Positions 1 to 5,266 of a stretch of 7,121 nt of DNA are shown one piece after another (position 1 is the stretch's first letter; each line of letters starts with the position of its first letter). Below the pieces are notes generated by a model. The model was given only the letters and a program-made list of their open reading frames with translations. It ran no database searches and was not told the origin of the DNA. Origin of the DNA: Rhodoferax sp. (lineage in GTDB: Bacteria; Pseudomonadota; Gammaproteobacteria; Burkholderiales; Burkholderiaceae_C); contig JAKFXU010000151.1 of assembly GCA_021731215.1 (NCBI GenBank), positions 1 to 7,121 on the forward strand, in the 5' to 3' direction. The position numbers and the translations under genes are program-made.

Positions 1-241
1 ATAGACAGGGGCGCGATGTGTACTTACTGTCAGGGCCTTCGCGGCGGGCTACCGCGCGAGCGGTTTAGTCCTCTATTCGCTGGCCGCACTCTCTCTCAGG
101 TCCGGTGACGAATACGACGACTTTCGGCGACGGGTTCTATCGCTAACAGCGATTCCAGCCCGCCCTGTTAATCCATGATGTCGTGACCTACTGGCGACAA
201 TCAGGAGCTGGCCAGGTCGTGAATCTGTCGCCAAGACAGTT
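1..241. other. Noncoding left end, no gene recognised
   Basis: I see no convincing gene here on either strand. Open frames that reach into this stretch are out-of-frame shadows of the small minus-strand gene that ends at 242. The visible structure is a short inverted repeat with arms ATCGCT (139-144) and AGCGAT (148-153) separated by AAC, and a longer inverted repeat at 192-233 listed separately. The stretch lies downstream of the parA-to-vbhA-like gene run. It could be a terminator zone, part of a replication or resolution region cut by the window edge, or plain intergenic DNA. No iterons, DnaA box or transposon end could be recognised. Confidence 0.55.
192..233. repeat. Inverted repeat downstream of the vbhA-like gene
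   Basis: Arms TGGCGACA (192-199) and TGTCGCCA (226-233) are perfect 8-bp inverted repeats 26 bp apart. Between them is the 8-bp palindrome CTGGCCAG (208-215). The heptamer GTCGTGA also occurs twice as a direct repeat, at 180-186 and 217-223. The element starts 9 bp past the stop of the minus-strand gene. There is no T-run on either side, so it is not a canonical Rho-independent terminator. It may be a Rho-type 3' end or a protein-binding or resolution site. Confidence 0.4.
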
Positions 242-433
242 TCAGCGTGCCGGGTCCACGTACTCGGCAAGGTCGATTTCACCAGCGACAAACCGGGCTG
301 CGCGTTGCTCCGCTTCCTCGGAAGGCTTGAATCCTTCAAGGCCAACATTGGCGCGGGCGAAGTTGACCGCCTCCTGACGTTTGCGGCGCTCGGCATCTGT
401 GATCGGCGCTGGCGTTTCGGTGCCCTTGCTCAT
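242..433 (-). CDS. VbhA-family antitoxin-like protein (63 aa)
   Basis: This small acidic protein resembles the VbhA family, the short antitoxins that hold Fic-domain AMP-transferase toxins such as VbhT inactive. The family inserts a helix with the motif [S/T]xxxE[G/N] next to the Fic active site. Here the matching segment is ARANVGLEGF (residues 26-35), followed by the family-like tail FVAGEIDLAEY (48-58). N29 occupies the place where Ser/Thr is expected, while E33 and G34 are kept. The start at 433 is chosen because it follows AGGA by 7 bases and its ATG overlaps the upstream stop as ATGA, implying translational coupling. A longer frame reaching 508 has no such support. No Fic gene lies in the 241 bases downstream. 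It may therefore be an orphan antitoxin, or its toxin lies beyond the window or elsewhere. The family call rests on the LEGF/GEI pattern from memory, not on a search. Confidence 0.62.
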   Translation of the reverse strand: MSKGTETPAPITDAERRKRQEAVNFARANVGLEGFKPSEEAEQRAARFVAGEIDLAEYVDPAR

Positions 434-705
434 CCGCTGATCCTGACAAGGTGACGAACGAGGCCGGCCCATCCTTCGGGGTGCTTGCCCTGTGCGATGT
501 GTTTGCACAAGTCCTCGCCCATTTCCTCTATGCCTTCTTTGTGGCCGTACAGCTCCACGTACTGAGCCGCCACAAGCTGCAAGTTTTCAAACACACGGCG
601 CTTCATCTCGGCTGTTGAACCCTTCTGCAACGCCATAAGCTCGGCCTCTGTGCAGTCCTGGACGGGCTTTTTCAGAAGCGCGTTAACCCTATCTCTGCTG
701 CTCAT
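430..705 (-). CDS. Hypothetical protein (91 aa)
   Basis: I do not recognise this protein. It is a soluble, probably mostly helical 91-aa product with no signal peptide, membrane segment or clear motif. It is rich in Glu, Lys and Met in the middle (residues 20-70), and its C-terminal part (HPEGWAGLVRHLVRISG) is Trp/Arg-containing. The ATG at 705 has AGGGG just upstream. It begins 15 bases after the RHH gene ends, and its last bases overlap the next gene's start (ATGA at 433-430), so it sits in one tight unit with the RHH gene and the VbhA-like gene. By position it could be a maintenance accessory, a regulator or a partner of the antitoxin-like protein. None of these is shown by its sequence. 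Confidence 0.7.
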   Translation of the reverse strand: MSSRDRVNALLKKPVQDCTEAELMALQKGSTAEMKRRVFENLQLVAAQYVELYGHKEGIEEMGEDLCKHIAQGKHPEGWAGLVRHLVRISG

Positions 706-720
706 ACTGTGCCCCTGTAC

Positions 721-990
721 TCATTCTTTGCGAAGCCCGTCGATGGTCACGCCGTGTTCAACCATCCGATAGATCGCCATGTTGATAATTCCGGCCCGCG
801 TTTGCCCCATCTCGGCCGCCATAGCGTCTACCTTGTCCAGCAAGGCCGGGTTAATCGTCAGGCTGATTTGTCGTTTGTTGCCAAGCATTGTTGGCTTGGG
901 AGCGCGGACAGCGTCCGGTGCCCCTGAAATGAAAGCATCGACTGCCGGGGTCGATTCAGGCGCTTTCGGCTTCGGTCTGGTAATTGCCAT
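721..990 (-). CDS. Ribbon-helix-helix DNA-binding protein, probable partition partner of ParA
   Basis: This 89-aa protein has two parts. Residues 1-38 are a Pro/Ala-rich, probably unfolded tail carrying basic residues (R5, K7, K9, R29, K32). Residues 39-80 read as a ribbon-helix-helix domain: strand RQISLTI, helix PALLDKVDAMAAEMG, turn, and helix TRAGIINMAIYRMVEHG. Small ParA ATPases that lack their own DNA-binding domain are commonly paired with such proteins (ParG, omega), which bind the centromere, repress their operon and stimulate ATPase activity through the flexible tail. The ATG at 990 has GGAGTG 7 bases upstream. The gene follows parA by 38 bp, and a TTTTAATATTAAAA palindrome lies in that gap. 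A general transcriptional repressor role is the main alternative. Partner and operator assignments are inferences from gene order. Confidence 0.72.
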   Translation of the reverse strand: MAITRPKPKAPESTPAVDAFISGAPDAVRAPKPTMLGNKRQISLTINPALLDKVDAMAAEMGQTRAGIINMAIYRMVEHGVTIDGLRKE

Positions 991-1020
991 AACGTATCAC
1001 TCCAATTCTTTAGCGTATGA

Positions 1021-1034
1021 TTTTAATATTAAAA
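1021..1034. promoter_or_regulatory. AT-rich palindromic operator, copy 1 (before the RHH gene)
   Basis: TTTTAATATTAAAA is a perfect 14-bp palindrome. It lies 31 bp upstream of the RHH gene and overlaps the parA stop codon (1029-1031). Two further copies occur before parA and before the virB operon. The extended arms seen in those copies (CTG...CAG) are degenerate here. It is a likely binding site for a plasmid regulator. The RHH protein encoded next door is the first candidate, and a KorA-type repressor outside the window is another. Confidence 0.65.
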
Positions 1035-1670
1035 CAATTCTAAAATCAATGCATTTAATTCGCTACTGGCCTTCTTGTCTGCCGGTTTGAGTTCCAGCAC
1101 GGAAAGGCCAGCACCGGCCGCATTGGCGAACGATTTGCGGCGGCGGATAGGGGTTGCCAGATATTCAAACTGCGGCACATCGGCCACGGCAGCGGCGGCC
1201 TCGGTGTTGTCCGTGGAATGCTCGCCGGGGTCTGCGCAATTCAGGACAGCCACGGCCCGCAGGTTGTCCCGCACGCTGCGGGCTTCATCGACCAAGGCCG
1301 CTATGTCGTTCAAGGCCCACACGTCATAGCTGCGAGGCTGAAAGGGCACGATCAGCACATCAGACAGCACCAAAGCGGCGCGAAGGGCGGTTGAATCGCG
1401 GCCACCTGCATCAATGATGATGTCGTCAAACTTGGCCGCCTGCTGCTGCACCTGGGCGCGAAGGGTTGGGCCGTCCGGGTAGGTCGCACAGGCAATGCCC
1501 GGCAAGTGCCCGGCATCGGCCCGGATGCTGATTGCAGTCTGTGCGGTGCCTTGCCGGTCACCGTCGATCAGCCACACGTCGCGGCCAGCCAGCGCCCGCG
1601 CAATAGCGAGATTCACGGCTAAGGTCGTTTTGCCCACGCCGCCCTTCGTGTTGCCTACGGTAACTATCAT
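1029..1670 (-). CDS. parA: ParA-family partition ATPase (small type Ib)
   Basis: This is a 213-aa deviant-Walker ATPase of the ParA/MinD superfamily that would position plasmid copies on the nucleoid. The P-loop is KGGVGKTT (residues 9-16) with the signature lysine K9. The A' segment is WLIDGDRQGTA (D36, D38), and the hydrophobic strand ending in D87 (DDIIIDAGG) is the Walker B region. VLIVPFQPRSYDVWAL follows at 105-120. The length and the absence of an N-terminal helix-turn-helix match type Ib ParA proteins, which work with a small RHH or similar centromere-binding protein, as encoded next. The ATG at 1670 is preceded by AAGGTG. A promoter (TTGACT-16-TACAAT) and a palindromic operator lie immediately upstream, and the stop codon is inside the second operator. 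IncC-like proteins of IncP plasmids are a related possibility. Confidence 0.9.
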   Translation of the reverse strand: MIVTVGNTKGGVGKTTLAVNLAIARALAGRDVWLIDGDRQGTAQTAISIRADAGHLPGIACATYPDGPTLRAQVQQQAAKFDDIIIDAGGRDSTALRAALVLSDVLIVPFQPRSYDVWALNDIAALVDEARSVRDNLRAVAVLNCADPGEHSTDNTEAAAAVADVPQFEYLATPIRRRKSFANAAGAGLSVLELKPADKKASSELNALILELF

Positions 1671-1677
1671 TTGGCAC

Positions 1678-1697
1678 CTTTTTTAATATTAAAACAG
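1678..1697. promoter_or_regulatory. AT-rich palindromic operator, copy 2 (before parA)
   Basis: On the minus strand the sequence matches CTGTTTTAATATTAAAACAG at 19 of 20 positions. It covers the expected transcription start of parA, just downstream of the -10 box at 1704-1709, so a bound protein should block initiation. The surrounding 28 bp (minus strand, 1705-1678 and on to the SD) differ from the virB copy at only one position. A further short inverted pair, CAGTA (1695-1699) and TACTG (1708-1712), flanks the -10 region. Confidence 0.72.
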
Positions 1698-1703
1698 TAT
1701 TGC

Positions 1704-1731
1704 ATTGTACTGTTTAGATAGTGCCAGTCAA
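1704..1731 (-). promoter_or_regulatory. Probable parA promoter
   Basis: Read on the minus strand, TTGACT (1731-1726) and TACAAT (1709-1704) are separated by 16 bp. Each hexamer differs from the sigma-70 consensus at one position. The promoter lies between the relaxase stop (1737) and the parA ATG (1670), so parA and the genes after it can be expressed apart from the mobilization genes upstream. The palindromic operator begins where transcription should start, which suggests autoregulation. Confidence 0.65.
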
Positions 1732-1736
1732 TCTTT

Positions 1737-2855
1737 TTAAATGTCTCGCCCTTGGTCTGGCTTCTGCGCCTGCTGCTGGTCGAGCTGCGCGGCCTTCTCT
1801 GGCGTTGTGCCCGGTCGCCGGCTCTGCTCTCGGCCTATCGCCTCGCCACGACTGCGCCCAGCCTCTTGCAGCGTCTGCACGCGCTGCTCATGCTTGGATA
1901 GCGGCAAAGGCATTTGCTGCACCAGCTTCACAATGTCCACGGCCAAACGCTTGTCGTCGCTGTCGCCCTTGGCCAGCTCACGCGCAATCTGCCCGTAGGC
2001 TCGCTGAACGTCCTTGCGTGCGGCCTCGATGTTGCTCTGCGCCGGGTTCGTCCTGCTTGGCCCGCCTTGGGCTTCCTGCTGGGCTTCTTGCCGCTGGCTG
2101 GCCGTGACTCTGGCCGGTGCTTTGCGCTTGCCGGCCGCATGATCGCGGTCAATGTGCCGCACAGCCTGTTTCTCGGCCTTCTGAACGATGCCACGCGCCC
2201 GGCGCGGGGTCGCATTGGCCTCTATCCCTTGATCGCGCAATTTCTCGGCGAACTGCTCGCGCCAAAACTGCAAATCACCTTTGCGGGGATTTAATCGAAT
2301 GCCGTCATGCCCAACGGCTTTGACCGCAAGGTGAACATGCGGGTGTTTTTCGTCGTCATGGGCGGCGAAGATATATTGATGATTGCCGAACTGTTCTTTG
2401 GCGAAGGCCCGCGCCGCGTCTTTCACGGATTGCCGGTCTGTACCTGGTGGCATAGATAAAACAATATTGAAGGCTTCTTTACGCTTTTCACCTTCATAGG
2501 GAATCCCGATTTTCCCCTTCGCCCAAGCGTCCCGCACGTCGCGCACGGCCTCTATGCCTTTATGAAGATCGCCGTTCTCGTCCTCTATTTCCACTTCACC
2601 ATTGCGCGATATGTAATCCATGTGCGCTTTGATGTGCTTCATATTCTTGCCACCGCCTGAAATCTTCACCATGACTTCCGGCGCTTTATTGGCAGTCCTG
2701 GCGACCTTCTCCCGCGTGGCTGGCCCGCTTGCCTTGGTTGACGCCGTAGTGCTTCCGCCACTGCGTACATTCTTGCCTTTACTGCCTTTGAGCGGCGCAG
2801 CATATAACCGCTCGCCCCAATCTTTAATAATGCCGTCGATAACTTTCTTGGTCAT
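1737..2855 (-). CDS. VirD2-like MOBP relaxase (372 aa)
   Basis: This protein would nick the plus strand at oriT, stay bound to the 5' end through a tyrosine, and pilot the strand into the recipient. After a basic N-terminal extension, residues 61-90 read VMVKISGGGKNMKHIKAHMD then YISRNG. This matches the VirD2 pattern around its catalytic tyrosine, and gives Y81 here. The metal-binding motif HxDxxHPHVH is at about residues 166-175, followed by LNPRKGDLQFWREQFAEKLRDQGI as in VirD2-type enzymes. The C-terminal third is a Gln/Arg/Ala-rich tail, likely carrying the secretion signal. At 372 aa it is shorter than RP4 TraI and somewhat shorter than VirD2. The ATG at 2855 is chosen over an in-frame GTG at 2867 because GGTGG is well placed before it and it overlaps the mobC stop as ATGA. 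No primase or helicase domain is seen. Confidence 0.88.
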   Translation of the reverse strand: MTKKVIDGIIKDWGERLYAAPLKGSKGKNVRSGGSTTASTKASGPATREKVARTANKAPEVMVKISGGGKNMKHIKAHMDYISRNGEVEIEDENGDLHKGIEAVRDVRDAWAKGKIGIPYEGEKRKEAFNIVLSMPPGTDRQSVKDAARAFAKEQFGNHQYIFAAHDDEKHPHVHLAVKAVGHDGIRLNPRKGDLQFWREQFAEKLRDQGIEANATPRRARGIVQKAEKQAVRHIDRDHAAGKRKAPARVTASQRQEAQQEAQGGPSRTNPAQSNIEAARKDVQRAYGQIARELAKGDSDDKRLAVDIVKLVQQMPLPLSKHEQRVQTLQEAGRSRGEAIGREQSRRPGTTPEKAAQLDQQQAQKPDQGRDI

Positions 2856-3409
2856 TCGATGTTCCACCTTTCAAGACTGGCCCGAATGGCACCGCTCACT
2901 TTATCCGTGTGCGCGTCGATGATCTGGCGCAGTCGCTCGATTGATTCAATCGTGACGGAATCGCGTCGGCCTTCATTCATGGCCTTAGCAACTTGATTCA
3001 GGTTCCGGCCAATAGAAAGCAGTTGGTAGTTTGATTCGCCCAGCGCCTCGATTTCCTTCATGCCGAACTGCGGTTCTCGGGTAAGGCCCGCCCGGATCGC
3101 GTCAACAACCCAACGGCGCTGCGAACACCGTTCAAGTTCGGCCCGCTCTTGAATGGCGGCTTTCTCCGATGGTGTCAGTAGGATTTCAAACCGCACCTTG
3201 GCTTCACCATCTGGCGCTTCCCCGGTCTGCTGGTAAGTCTTCGCCTCGGGTGCCTTTTCGGCCTTCGCTAACTGCTGCTCGATGGCCTCTTTGATGGCTG
3301 CACCCGGCTTCTTTCCAAGCGTCGCGCAGTACGCCCCCCACGGCTCTTTCAGTGCGCCTAGGTACACGTCCAGGTACTGGGACGACTTCGGGGTTTTGGG
3401 TTTGTTCAT
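2852..3409 (-). CDS. MobC/TraJ-like relaxosome accessory protein
   Basis: This 185-aa protein is the first gene of the leftward mobilization operon and overlaps the relaxase start by 4 bp (ATGA). Residues 71-109 (VRFEILLTPSEKAAI... to VVDAIRAGL) form a ribbon-helix-helix domain. Residues 123-146, LGESNYQLLSIGRNLNQVAK and on, match the conserved core of the MobC family of relaxosome proteins. Residues 11-48 look like a second, divergent RHH unit (strand QYLDVYL and two helices), so a tandem arrangement as in VirC2 is possible. Proteins of this kind bind the arm next to nic and load or activate the relaxase; RP4 TraJ plays that role. The ATG at 3409 has GGAGTGG about 10 bases upstream. The oriT hairpin it would be expected to bind starts 47 bp away. 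Confidence 0.82.
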   Translation of the reverse strand: MNKPKTPKSSQYLDVYLGALKEPWGAYCATLGKKPGAAIKEAIEQQLAKAEKAPEAKTYQQTGEAPDGEAKVRFEILLTPSEKAAIQERAELERCSQRRWVVDAIRAGLTREPQFGMKEIEALGESNYQLLSIGRNLNQVAKAMNEGRRDSVTIESIERLRQIIDAHTDKVSGAIRASLERWNIE

Positions 3410-3510
3410 ACGCGGCCAGCCACTCCAATCAACACGCCCCGGCTGGGGCGCTTACAAACTACCGGGGTAGTTTACCGGCGGTTAGCCTATCCTGCAATAG
3501 TCCTCCTTAT
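3410..3510 (+). other. Origin of transfer (oriT), IncP/T-border type nic region
   Basis: The octamer TATCCTGC at 3488-3495 matches the RP4/Ti nic core (YATCCTG|Y). By analogy the plus strand is cut between G3494 and C3495. As in RP4, a strong inverted repeat lies 5' of nic: AAACTACC (3456-3463), GG, GGTAGTTT (3466-3473), ending 21 nt from the cut. A second hairpin, CGCCCC (3435-3440), GGCT, GGGGCG (3445-3450), lies further out. The region is between a MobC-like/relaxase operon and a TraK-like operon, which is the RP4 Tra1 arrangement. The match is to a short consensus, but context makes it strong. The exact oriT limits are unknown and may extend into the repeat array at 3536-3647. Confidence 0.88.
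3469..3497 (-). promoter_or_regulatory. Possible mobC-relaxase promoter overlapping nic
   Basis: On the minus strand, TTGCAG (3497-3492) and TAAACT (3474-3469) are 17 bp apart. Both boxes are poor matches (3 and 4 of 6). The -35 would span the nic site and the -10 would overlap the oriT hairpin, so binding by the relaxosome should repress the operon. This is the only reasonable candidate I found for the leftward operon in this gap. Confidence 0.3.
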
Positions 3511-3535
3511 GCATAGACTTTTTGCACCTCATGCA

Positions 3536-3647
3536 GTTGCTTTTCGTTGTTATTGGTTGCCTTTTTGTTTGTTTTTACTTTCTTATGGTTGTTTTTGGTT
3601 GCTTTATGGTCTATGATTCGTTGCGCATGGTTGTTTTTAGTTGTTTT
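3536..3647 (+). repeat. Phased GTTG array with three 42-bp-spaced direct repeats
   Basis: Three 18-bp units begin at 3546, 3588 and 3630, exactly 42 bp apart. The second reads GTTGTTTTTGGTTGCTTT, and the other two differ from it at 2 positions each. Each contains two GTTG half-sites 10 bp apart. Clear half-sites start at 3536, 3546, 3556, 3588, 3598, 3620, 3630 and 3640, all fitting a period of about 10.4 bp over 104 bp, so they face the same side of the helix. The array lies between nic and the traK-like gene and overlaps its promoter. It is the likely binding region of the TraK-like protein, comparable with the TraK region of RP4 or the stb repeats of R388. Confidence 0.72.
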
Positions 3648-3659
3648 GCGGGCTATCAT
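3631..3659 (+). promoter_or_regulatory. Possible promoter of the traK-L-M-like operon
   Basis: TTGTTT (3631-3636) and TATCAT (3654-3659) are separated by 17 bp and lie 30 bp before the traK-like ATG. The -35 falls within the last 42-bp-spaced repeat, so occupation of the array should repress the operon. That would be autoregulation if the first gene's product is the binder. Confidence 0.42.
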
Positions 3660-3689
3660 GCTCACATCCTCAAAACACAAGGGCCAGCC

Positions 3690-4043
3690 ATGAACATTGA
3701 AGAGTTTGAAAAGCAGGTACAGCCTCGGGCGAAGCGCTCGAAACTGGAACCGTTCAAAGCGCAGATTTTTGAGCTGAAACAGAAGGGCTACACAAATTTG
3801 CAAGTGTCCGATTGGCTCGCTTCAAACGGAATGCATGTTTCGTCTGAAGCGGTTCGTAAATTCATCAAGACCAGAGAAGGAAAGGAGGAAAACACCGCAG
3901 CGCCCGGATTTGGTCATGACCAAGAAACCAAGCCGGACAGCCAGAAACAGACCACACAAAAAGGCAAGGCCGGCAGCTTTGAAATCCCCATACCCAAGAA
4001 ATTTGTCCACAACAACAGACCTGACGACGATCAACTTAAATAA
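3690..4043 (+). CDS. TraK/StbA-like oriT-binding protein (117 aa)
   Basis: This is the first gene of the rightward transfer operon. It is highly basic. Residues 20-60 form a predicted helical DNA-binding unit with the turn GYTNLQVSDWLASNG and the recognition-like helix SSEAVRKFIKTRE. A disordered Lys/Gln/Thr-rich linker (61-95) follows, and it ends in SFEIPIPKKFVHNNRPDDDQ. RP4 TraK has the same plan: a helical N-terminal half, a low-complexity linker and a terminal F-x-P-x-P...D-L segment. TraK wraps and bends oriT, and StbA of R388 is the functional counterpart in a similar three-gene operon. The ATG at 3690 follows AGGG by 6 bases. The open frame continues upstream to 3522, but that extension is a hydrophobic translation of the repeat array and is not credible. 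Its likely binding site is the phased GTTG array just upstream. Confidence 0.75.
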   Translation: MNIEEFEKQVQPRAKRSKLEPFKAQIFELKQKGYTNLQVSDWLASNGMHVSSEAVRKFIKTREGKEENTAAPGFGHDQETKPDSQKQTTQKGKAGSFEIPIPKKFVHNNRPDDDQLK

Positions 4044-4052
4044 GGAACTCAC

Positions 4053-4781
4053 ATGCAAAACAGTATTCATTTCATCCTGCAAGGGAAGGGCGGCATCGGT
4101 AAATCTTTCGTCGCTGCAATGCTCGCTCAATATTTCGATAGCAAGGGCGCAGACCTTAAAGCCTTCGATACCGACCAAGAAAATGACACGTTCGCCCAAT
4201 ATTCGGCGCTCAAAGCAACGTCTGTCCCTGTCATGACTGAATCGCGCACCATCGACGCCAAAAAATTTGATGCATTGATGGAAACGCTTCTTACCGAAGA
4301 TGGCACGTTCGTTATTGATAACGGCGCAAACACGTTTTCACCGTTACTTGCCTATATGGTGGAAAACAGCGTGATTAACTTTCTGCAAGAAAGCGGGAAG
4401 AAGGTCTATATCCATACAGTAGTTGGCGGCGGCGACACGCTGAAAGATACCGCCAACGGTTTTAACTCTGTCGCCCAGGGCATCACAGACGCGCCAATTG
4501 TTCTTTGGATGAATGAACACTTCGGCCCGATGAAAACAGAGGAAGGGAAAGAATTCACCGAAACCAAGGTATTCAAGGCAAATCAATCGCGCTTGCATGG
4601 CGTTGTTCTGCTCCAGGCGCGAAACCATCAGACCTATGGTGACGACATCAAGAAGATGAACACCAAGCGCCTGACCGTCGATGAAGTCATGAAGTCCAGC
4701 GACTTTGCATTGATGGAAAAACAACGTATTCGCAACGTGGCTAAAGATATTTTCGGCCAGCTTGAAAAATTCGAGTTCTGA
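4053..4781 (+). CDS. traL: TraL-like ParA/MinD-type ATPase (242 aa)
   Basis: A deviant-Walker ATPase that closely follows RP4 TraL along its length. HFILQGKGGIGKSFVAAMLA (residues 6-25) has P-loop GKGGIGKS at 11-18 with K12 and K17. AFDTDQEND at 37-45 is the A' segment, FVIDNGANTFSPL at 86-98 is the Walker B region, and IHTVVGGGDTL and VLWMNEHFGPM follow. StbB of R388 belongs to the same functional class. TraL is needed for efficient IncP transfer under some conditions, and StbB affects conjugation and plasmid positioning; the exact mechanism is uncertain. The ATG at 4053 has AAGGAA 5 bases upstream, 9 bp after the traK-like stop. It is distinct from the other ParA at 1029-1670, which lacks the GxGKGG...IDNG signature. 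The plasmid therefore carries two ParA-type ATPases in different modules. Confidence 0.87.
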   Translation: MQNSIHFILQGKGGIGKSFVAAMLAQYFDSKGADLKAFDTDQENDTFAQYSALKATSVPVMTESRTIDAKKFDALMETLLTEDGTFVIDNGANTFSPLLAYMVENSVINFLQESGKKVYIHTVVGGGDTLKDTANGFNSVAQGITDAPIVLWMNEHFGPMKTEEGKEFTETKVFKANQSRLHGVVLLQARNHQTYGDDIKKMNTKRLTVDEVMKSSDFALMEKQRIRNVAKDIFGQLEKFEF

Positions 4782-4783
4782 TT

Positions 4784-5236
4784 ATGGACAGACGAAAATA
4801 CATTGCTGCCCTGGTCGAGAAGACAGGGGTGCGCCTCGATGAAGACGATCCGATATTTGCCGTGGTCATGCTGAATCAGCTCATCCTTGAAGATCAGAAA
4901 ACCGAGCTTGAAGCACTGGTCGGCCAACTGGTGAAGGTCGGCGGCGCAGTTCGCGGCGAAGTGGTTAAGCAGGTCGAGGCCCAATGCAACACAACACTGC
5001 TGCAACTGAAAACCGAAGCGGCCGGACTGAAAACAGACCTAGAGCGTGAACATGCAGAGTGGCGCAAAGCGACAAAGGGCGCACTACAGGAAGAGATAGG
5101 CGGCACGATAGGCCGGGCTGCTGGTGCATTGAAGGATGCCCATCAGTCGATCATGCGGCCGGTGCTGATCGCCTCGATTGTTTCGGGCATTGCATCTGGT
5201 GTCGTCGTGGCTTTTGCCATGTTTATCATTCGATAG
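4784..5236 (+). CDS. TraM-like coiled-coil protein with C-terminal membrane anchor
   Basis: The third gene of the operon starts 2 bp after the traL-like stop with no clear Shine-Dalgarno, so it is probably translated by coupling. The 150-aa product has a soluble N-terminal part (DEDDPIFAVVMLNQLILEDQ at residues 19-38), a long Glu/Lys/Leu-rich helix with coiled-coil character (about 36-105), and a single transmembrane segment at about 126-149 (PVLIASIVSGIASGVVVAF). It ends one residue after the membrane helix, as in tail-anchored proteins. RP4 TraM and R388 StbC occupy the same place in their operons. A membrane anchor beside a ParA-type ATPase suggests a role in bringing the relaxosome or ATPase to the envelope, which is an inference. 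The sequence motif shared with TraM is weaker than for TraL; position and architecture carry the call. Confidence 0.76.
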   Translation: MDRRKYIAALVEKTGVRLDEDDPIFAVVMLNQLILEDQKTELEALVGQLVKVGGAVRGEVVKQVEAQCNTTLLQLKTEAAGLKTDLEREHAEWRKATKGALQEEIGGTIGRAAGALKDAHQSIMRPVLIASIVSGIASGVVVAFAMFIIR

Positions 5237-5246
5237 TCTAACAATA

Positions 5247-5266
5247 CTGTTTTAATATTAAAACAG
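5247..5266. promoter_or_regulatory. AT-rich palindromic operator, copy 3 (virB promoter)
   Basis: CTGTTTTAATATTAAAACAG is a perfect 20-bp palindrome. It sits 3 bp upstream of the -10 TATAAT (5270-5275) and so fills the spacer and -35 region of the virB promoter. With its flanks (5243-5270) it matches the parA-proximal copy over 28 bp with one difference. It is the best-conserved copy of the three in the window. Confidence 0.78.

Noticed and set aside
192..233. Rho-independent terminator at the end of the minus-strand genes
   Set aside because: The loop between arms is long and no T-run follows on the minus strand.
73..396. Minus-strand 107-codon frame at the left end
   Set aside because: It overlaps the VbhA-like gene in another frame and has Ser/Arg-rich low-information sequence typical of a shadow frame.
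434..508. Longer start for the VbhA-like protein
   Set aside because: The extra residues overlap the upstream gene and are Arg/Pro-rich with no family match, while ATG 433 has AGGA and ATGA coupling.
1721..2294. Several long plus-strand frames opposite the relaxase C-terminal region
   Set aside because: They are Cys/Arg/Ala-rich antisense frames of GC-rich coding DNA, without start signals or family features.
2856..2867. GTG start giving a relaxase 4 residues longer
   Set aside because: The ATG at 2855 has the better-placed GGTGG and forms the ATGA coupling with the mobC stop.
3435..3450. CGCCCC-GGCT-GGGGCG hairpin as a terminator
   Set aside because: No T-run follows on either strand; it is within oriT and the mobC 5' region, so it is more likely structural.
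3522..3689. Upstream extension of the traK-like frame with a hydrophobic N-terminus
   Set aside because: It translates the repeat array and the promoter. The ATG at 3690 has a ribosome site and gives a TraK-like protein.
3507..3803. Minus-strand frame of 98 codons rich in Lys/Asn opposite the oriT repeats
   Set aside because: Its KNNHK-type repetition is just the complement of the GTTG/T-rich array, and its N-terminal half lies antisense to the traK-like gene. No family resemblance was seen. An AAGGAGG just past its stop (minus strand, 3508-3502) is noted but precedes only a 12-codon TTG frame.
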